From Moraxella sp. VT-16-12 (GTDB lineage Bacteria; Pseudomonadota; Gammaproteobacteria; Pseudomonadales; Moraxellaceae): a DNA stretch of 64,000 bases. The DNA lies in assembly GCF_002224245.2 (NCBI RefSeq), contig NZ_NKHK02000001.1, positions 248,001 to 312,000 on the forward strand, given 5' to 3'. The translations under genes were made by a program, and so were the position numbers. Below, one piece after another: positions 60,807-64,000 of this stretch; the stretch's first letter is position 1, and each line of letters begins with the position of its first letter. The notes under the pieces are model-generated. The model had not been told where the DNA came from, did not search any database, and worked only from the letters and a program-made list of their open reading frames with translations.

Positions 60807-61145
60807 TTATTTTGTGGTTTGCTGATGTGTTTTTGGTTCTTTGCAATGCCGACAATGTGTTGCGGATAATGCCAGGCTGTTTTTAAATAAATATCCAAGT
60901 TGGGACTTATAGAAAAATTCTCCACAAAAAGGACATACACTGTTAATTAATATAATCTTACCCATGAGTAAAAGATACAAAAATATCAATATCATGGCAA
61001 GACCATCATTAAGACCAAGTTATATTAAATACAGCACAAATGGCATGACAATAAATGGGCTATAAATACTAAATCTTACCCAAAATATCATGCTTTTATG
61101 TCTTTGGTATTGTTCTTGATATGGTTCATCTTGTTTGTTAGTCAT
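60807..61145 (-). pseudogene. Small zinc-ribbon membrane protein gene interrupted by an in-frame stop
   Basis: From ATG 61145 the frame codes MTNKQDEPYQEQYQRHKSM followed by a membrane helix, meets TAA at 61020-61022 (codon 42), then continues in the same frame. The continuation has a second helix (MILIFLYLLLMG) and a zinc-ribbon-like end with CPFC and CRHC pairs, stopping at 60807. Without the stop it would be about 111 residues with two helices and a C-terminal Cys4 knuckle, a layout seen in small Acinetobacter/Moraxella proteins. The ATG overlaps the stop of the AsrA-like gene (ATGA), so the intact gene would have been coupled to it. It could be a recent nonsense mutation, a sequencing error or two short peptides. 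Confidence 0.6.
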
Positions 61146-63529
61146 GAGTTTTTGCCTTTTTCATCATTTTGCCAACTCAATAAATGGCTGATAATTTTGC
61201 CAAATAAGGTATTCTTTTTATACTCGCCTTTTTTGTTTTTGTCGTGGATGGGTAGATTGGTCAAAATAAATAAGGCATCATAAATGCTGTCAATCGCGTA
61301 AATATGAAACTTGCCATCTGCCACCGCTTGTATGATGTTATCAGGGAGCATGAGCTGTCTGATGTTGGTTTTTGGAATAATTACCCCTTGTGTGCCATTA
61401 AGTCCACGCTCTGCACACGCATCAAAAAAACCTTCTATCTTTTGATTGACACCACCTATCGCCTGAGCTTCACCAAGCTGATTCATAGAGCCTGTAATGG
61501 CGATATTTTGAGCCAGTGGCACATTTGCCAAGGCGGACAGCAGCACACAGCATTCGGCCAACGTGGCACTGTCGCCATCAATTTGTCCGTAGCTTTGTTC
61601 AAAAGCAAGGCTTGCTGAAAAATTTAGTTCACTAAACTCACTAAATAGCGAGCGTAAAAAACTTGTCATAATCAGCATGCCCTTAGCGTGTAAGCTGCCA
61701 CCAAGCTCCACGTCTCGCTCAATGTCCAAAACTTCACCTGCACCAAATTTGGGGGCGACAAGTGCGGTCAAACGAGTAGGCACACCAAACTCACTGTCAG
61801 CATAGCTGATGACAGTCAGAGCGTTGATTTGTCCAATGGCAAAACCTTCTGTATTGATGAGCTGTTGCCCGTTTTGAATCTCTTGCCAGTATAACTCTTT
61901 TAAATAACCTTTTCGCTCTTTGATGTCGGCTAGGGCTTGTTGAACATGGCTTTGATTAACACGAAGAGTGTTTGTTTTTTGGGTGTTGTGATGATTGGTG
62001 CTGATAAGAAACTGTCTTGCTGATTCCACAACAAGCTGTAAAATCCTATCATGATGTAATGCCAATTTGTCTTTATCATCAGCATGCACGGACAACTCAT
62101 CTAATATCGCCCCAAAAGCAGTTTTGTCAAATGGCGGTAATTGATGTTTGACAATCATCTCTTGCATGGTTGCAATCAAGCACAACTGGCTGTCGTGATT
62201 GCGAATGATGGTGTCATGAAAATCAGCTCGTATTTTAAATAGCGAATTAAATTCAGGCTCAAATTCCAATAACTCATAATATAACTCAGGCTCACCAAGC
62301 AAGATGACCTTAACTGATAAAGGTGTGCTGTCAGGCTCTAAGGAGACCGACCCTGTGAGTGTGAGCAGTTGCTCTAAGCTAGATATGCTAAGCTGTTGGG
62401 ATTGTAGGGCTCGCTTTAAGCCTTGCCAAGCGTAAGGGTGTTCTAGCAAACTGCTGGCTTCTAAAATTAAATAACCGCCATTGGCACGATGCAAAGCCCC
62501 TGCTCGTATCATGCTGGCATCGGTTAAAATCGTGCCAAGTTGTGTGATGTATTCAATATGTCCAAGTAAATTGGGGTGGGTGGGCATGTCTTCAAAAACG
62601 ATGGGCGAGCCTGTGTCTGGCATATGACTGATCACCACATTGACATAATAACGGTTGGGGATATTACCAAGCGTTTTTACCATAAAATCTTCATCATCTT
62701 CTACGATAAATAAGATGTTGCTGATGATGTCATTTTCATAATCTGCCAAATATGCCTTGATTTTTTTATCAGCTTTGCTGGTGCAGTATTTTTTGATGAT
62801 GGGAGCAAATAGTGGTTTGGTGATTTTGATGATGAGCGTTTCGTGCAATTCATCTATTTTTTTATTAACGTCATCTTCTAGCTCATCAAGCATAAAGTTG
62901 ATTTTGGTTAATTTTTTTTGTAGTTTATCAATGGCGTTGTTATTGATGGGTTTGCTGTCGTCAATGGGGGCAAAAACTGCGTTTTGTGTGGTGGATTGTA
63001 GTAAAGTGAGATTGTGAGCTTTGGCGGTGGCGTTGATGTCATCCATCAAAGCTTGCTCTTGTTTTTTGGCAGTTTGTTTGATGTTGGCAATGGCGTTCTG
63101 ATAGCTTTGGCTGTTAAATTTGGTAAGGACTTTGTTATAAAGTGTGTGCCAAAGGCGGTGCATGTCCTTGGCAAAACTTGCACCAAACCCTGCTGGCAAT
63201 GTCAAAGCGATGGGACGGCGGTGAGCGTCAAAATTATGTACATAGACCAGGTCAGGTGGTGTGGGCTCGTGCTTGGCTCGTTTGGATAACAAAGCACTGA
63301 TGAGTGTGCGTTTGCCAAGCCCATTTTCGCCTACCGCAAAGACATGATAGCCGTTTGCTTTGATGTCCAAAGCGGTTTGTATGGCTTTAACAGCACGAGT
63401 TTGCCCGAAACTTAGGTGATTGGGCATTGGGGCAAATGTATCTGGCAGGGCGGACGTGTCGGTATATCGTTTTAGGGCGGTGTGGGGCAAGCGATAGGGA
63501 GAAAGTGGGTTGGTGTGTGTGATGGTCAT
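61142..63529 (-). CDS. Lon-family ATP-dependent protease (AsrA/LonB-like)
   Basis: A 795-residue AAA+ protease similar to P. aeruginosa AsrA, a stress-linked protease. The P-loop GENGLGKRT (67-75) is a variant of GxxGxGKT. A charged coiled-coil insert (about 150-260) follows, then the rest of the AAA module (ANGGYLILEASSLL, VILLGEPELYYEL). The C-terminal Lon protease domain has the catalytic Ser654 in DGDSATLAE and Lys697 in GGVNQKIEGF. Their spacing of 43 residues is the same as in E. coli Lon. There is no N-terminal Lon substrate-binding domain. It is followed by the stop-containing zinc-ribbon gene. Confidence 0.9.
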   Translation of the reverse strand: MTITHTNPLSPYRLPHTALKRYTDTSALPDTFAPMPNHLSFGQTRAVKAIQTALDIKANGYHVFAVGENGLGKRTLISALLSKRAKHEPTPPDLVYVHNFDAHRRPIALTLPAGFGASFAKDMHRLWHTLYNKVLTKFNSQSYQNAIANIKQTAKKQEQALMDDINATAKAHNLTLLQSTTQNAVFAPIDDSKPINNNAIDKLQKKLTKINFMLDELEDDVNKKIDELHETLIIKITKPLFAPIIKKYCTSKADKKIKAYLADYENDIISNILFIVEDDEDFMVKTLGNIPNRYYVNVVISHMPDTGSPIVFEDMPTHPNLLGHIEYITQLGTILTDASMIRAGALHRANGGYLILEASSLLEHPYAWQGLKRALQSQQLSISSLEQLLTLTGSVSLEPDSTPLSVKVILLGEPELYYELLEFEPEFNSLFKIRADFHDTIIRNHDSQLCLIATMQEMIVKHQLPPFDKTAFGAILDELSVHADDKDKLALHHDRILQLVVESARQFLISTNHHNTQKTNTLRVNQSHVQQALADIKERKGYLKELYWQEIQNGQQLINTEGFAIGQINALTVISYADSEFGVPTRLTALVAPKFGAGEVLDIERDVELGGSLHAKGMLIMTSFLRSLFSEFSELNFSASLAFEQSYGQIDGDSATLAECCVLLSALANVPLAQNIAITGSMNQLGEAQAIGGVNQKIEGFFDACAERGLNGTQGVIIPKTNIRQLMLPDNIIQAVADGKFHIYAIDSIYDALFILTNLPIHDKNKKGEYKKNTLFGKIISHLLSWQNDEKGKNS

Positions 63530-63714
63530 AAATAAAACTGATTAAAATAAAGAAAAATTGCCTGTTTGACATGAAGCGAACATGATAAGCATGCTGTTAT
63601 CATCATTGAATGTTAATCATGGCATAAATTTGGCGAACTGGTGCTTTGTGGGTGGGTGAGATTTGCAGATTTATCATCAAGCATAAATCAGGGATATTTT
63701 AACAGATAATAGTA

Positions 63715-63723
63715 TGATAAAAT
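63715..63723 (+). promoter_or_regulatory. Possible extended -10 of rsmG
   Basis: TGATAAAAT at 63715-63723 is an extended -10 element about 30 bases before the rsmG ATG. The rest of the 220-bp region upstream is AT-rich with no further gene. Confidence 0.4.
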
Positions 63724-63752
63724 AGGGCGTTTGTAAATTGACTTGATACAAA

Positions 63753-64000
63753 ATGACCTATCATAAAATCTCCACACACGCCAAAAGTTTTGCTGATGAG
63801 TTGCAACATTTTGCTGATGAGCTGCATTTGACGTTTAGTGATACCCAAATCACACAGTTGCTTGGCTATTTAGATAATCTTCTGCTGTGGACAAAAGCGT
63901 ACAATCTTACCGCCATCACCAGTCCACAAGAAGCCTTTGTTAAACACATATTGGATTGTTTGGCAGTTGTCTCTAAGCTGCCGTTTTTTGATAAAACGGA
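63753..64000 (+). CDS. rsmG: 16S rRNA (guanine527-N7)-methyltransferase, N-terminal part
   Basis: Partial gene running off the end of the window; 82 codons are visible. RsmG methylates G527 of 16S rRNA in the 530 loop using S-adenosylmethionine. The recognisable start of the family is present: helical N-terminus, then LLWTKAYNLTAITSPQEAFVKHILDCLAV, the usual WNKxYNLT and HxxDSL segments (here HILDCL). The SAM-binding motif VGSGaGFPG would lie just beyond the end. The ATG at 63753 lacks a strong Shine-Dalgarno. Its usual partners mnmG and parAB would be expected downstream or nearby. Confidence 0.9.
   Translation, partial: MTYHKISTHAKSFADELQHFADELHLTFSDTQITQLLGYLDNLLLWTKAYNLTAITSPQEAFVKHILDCLAVVSKLPFFDKT

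Overview
The window is ordinary chromosomal DNA, gene-dense and of moderate-to-low GC, from a gammaproteobacterium of the family Moraxellaceae, most likely the genus Moraxella. I infer this from the protein set: a monomeric NADP isocitrate dehydrogenase, a tandem DUF937/OmpA pair, a LemA/TPM-domain cluster, a Slam-type surface lipoprotein, an AsrA-like Lon protease, a DUF2272 lipoprotein and two AGCS symporters. The species cannot be fixed from the sequence alone. I saw no rRNA, tRNA, prophage, insertion sequence or CRISPR array.

Layout. 1-1.5 kb: end of cysS and an overlapping DUF2272 lipoprotein. 1.8-5 kb: macAB efflux pair. 5.2-9.7 kb: leuS, a small membrane protein, lptE and holA. 9.8-13.4 kb: ArsC/Spx-like protein, M48 lipoprotein protease, DUF4349 lipoprotein and a repeat-bearing surface lipoprotein. 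13.4-19.3 kb: argB, dut, secB-grxC-rhodanese, rsgA, a DUF3144 protein and metK, which has a long leader with possible RNA structure. 19.5-23.8 kb: a seven-gene run headed by a GbsR/MarR regulator, with two paralogous membrane proteins, DoxX-like and DUF2269 proteins and two Rossmann-fold epimerase-like proteins. 23.9-29.2 kb: icd, slyD, a pyrimidine permease and ruvC. 29.3-34.4 kb: fxsA, two tandem DUF937-like/OmpA proteins and an RluE-like pseudouridine synthase. 34.4-42.7 kb: M61 peptidase, AGCS symporter, thioredoxin-like protein, hypothetical protein, ftsK and trxB. 42.8-47.6 kb: lemA followed by four tandem TPM-domain proteins and a small membrane protein. 47.9-58.5 kb: second AGCS symporter, a frameshifted small gene, topA, metH, a secreted adhesin-E-like protein and an AldB-type aldehyde dehydrogenase. 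58.6-64 kb: SH3 lipoprotein, nth, a phosphopantetheinyl transferase, a small zinc-ribbon membrane gene with an internal stop, an AsrA-like Lon protease and the start of rsmG.

Functional themes. Methionine/SAM metabolism appears twice (metK and metH, unlinked). Envelope biology is heavily represented: lptE, macAB, two OmpA-type proteins, LemA/TPM, M48 and several lipoproteins. The rest is housekeeping replication, repair and translation (holA, ruvC, nth, topA, ftsK, leuS, cysS, rsgA, rsmG). The most interesting observations are the metK leader, the tandem OmpA pair in which one copy has lost the expected peptidoglycan-binding arginine, the expanded TPM cluster, the 15-bp in-frame repeat of the surface lipoprotein, and two small disrupted genes. 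No complete unknown defence or biosynthetic system is evident.
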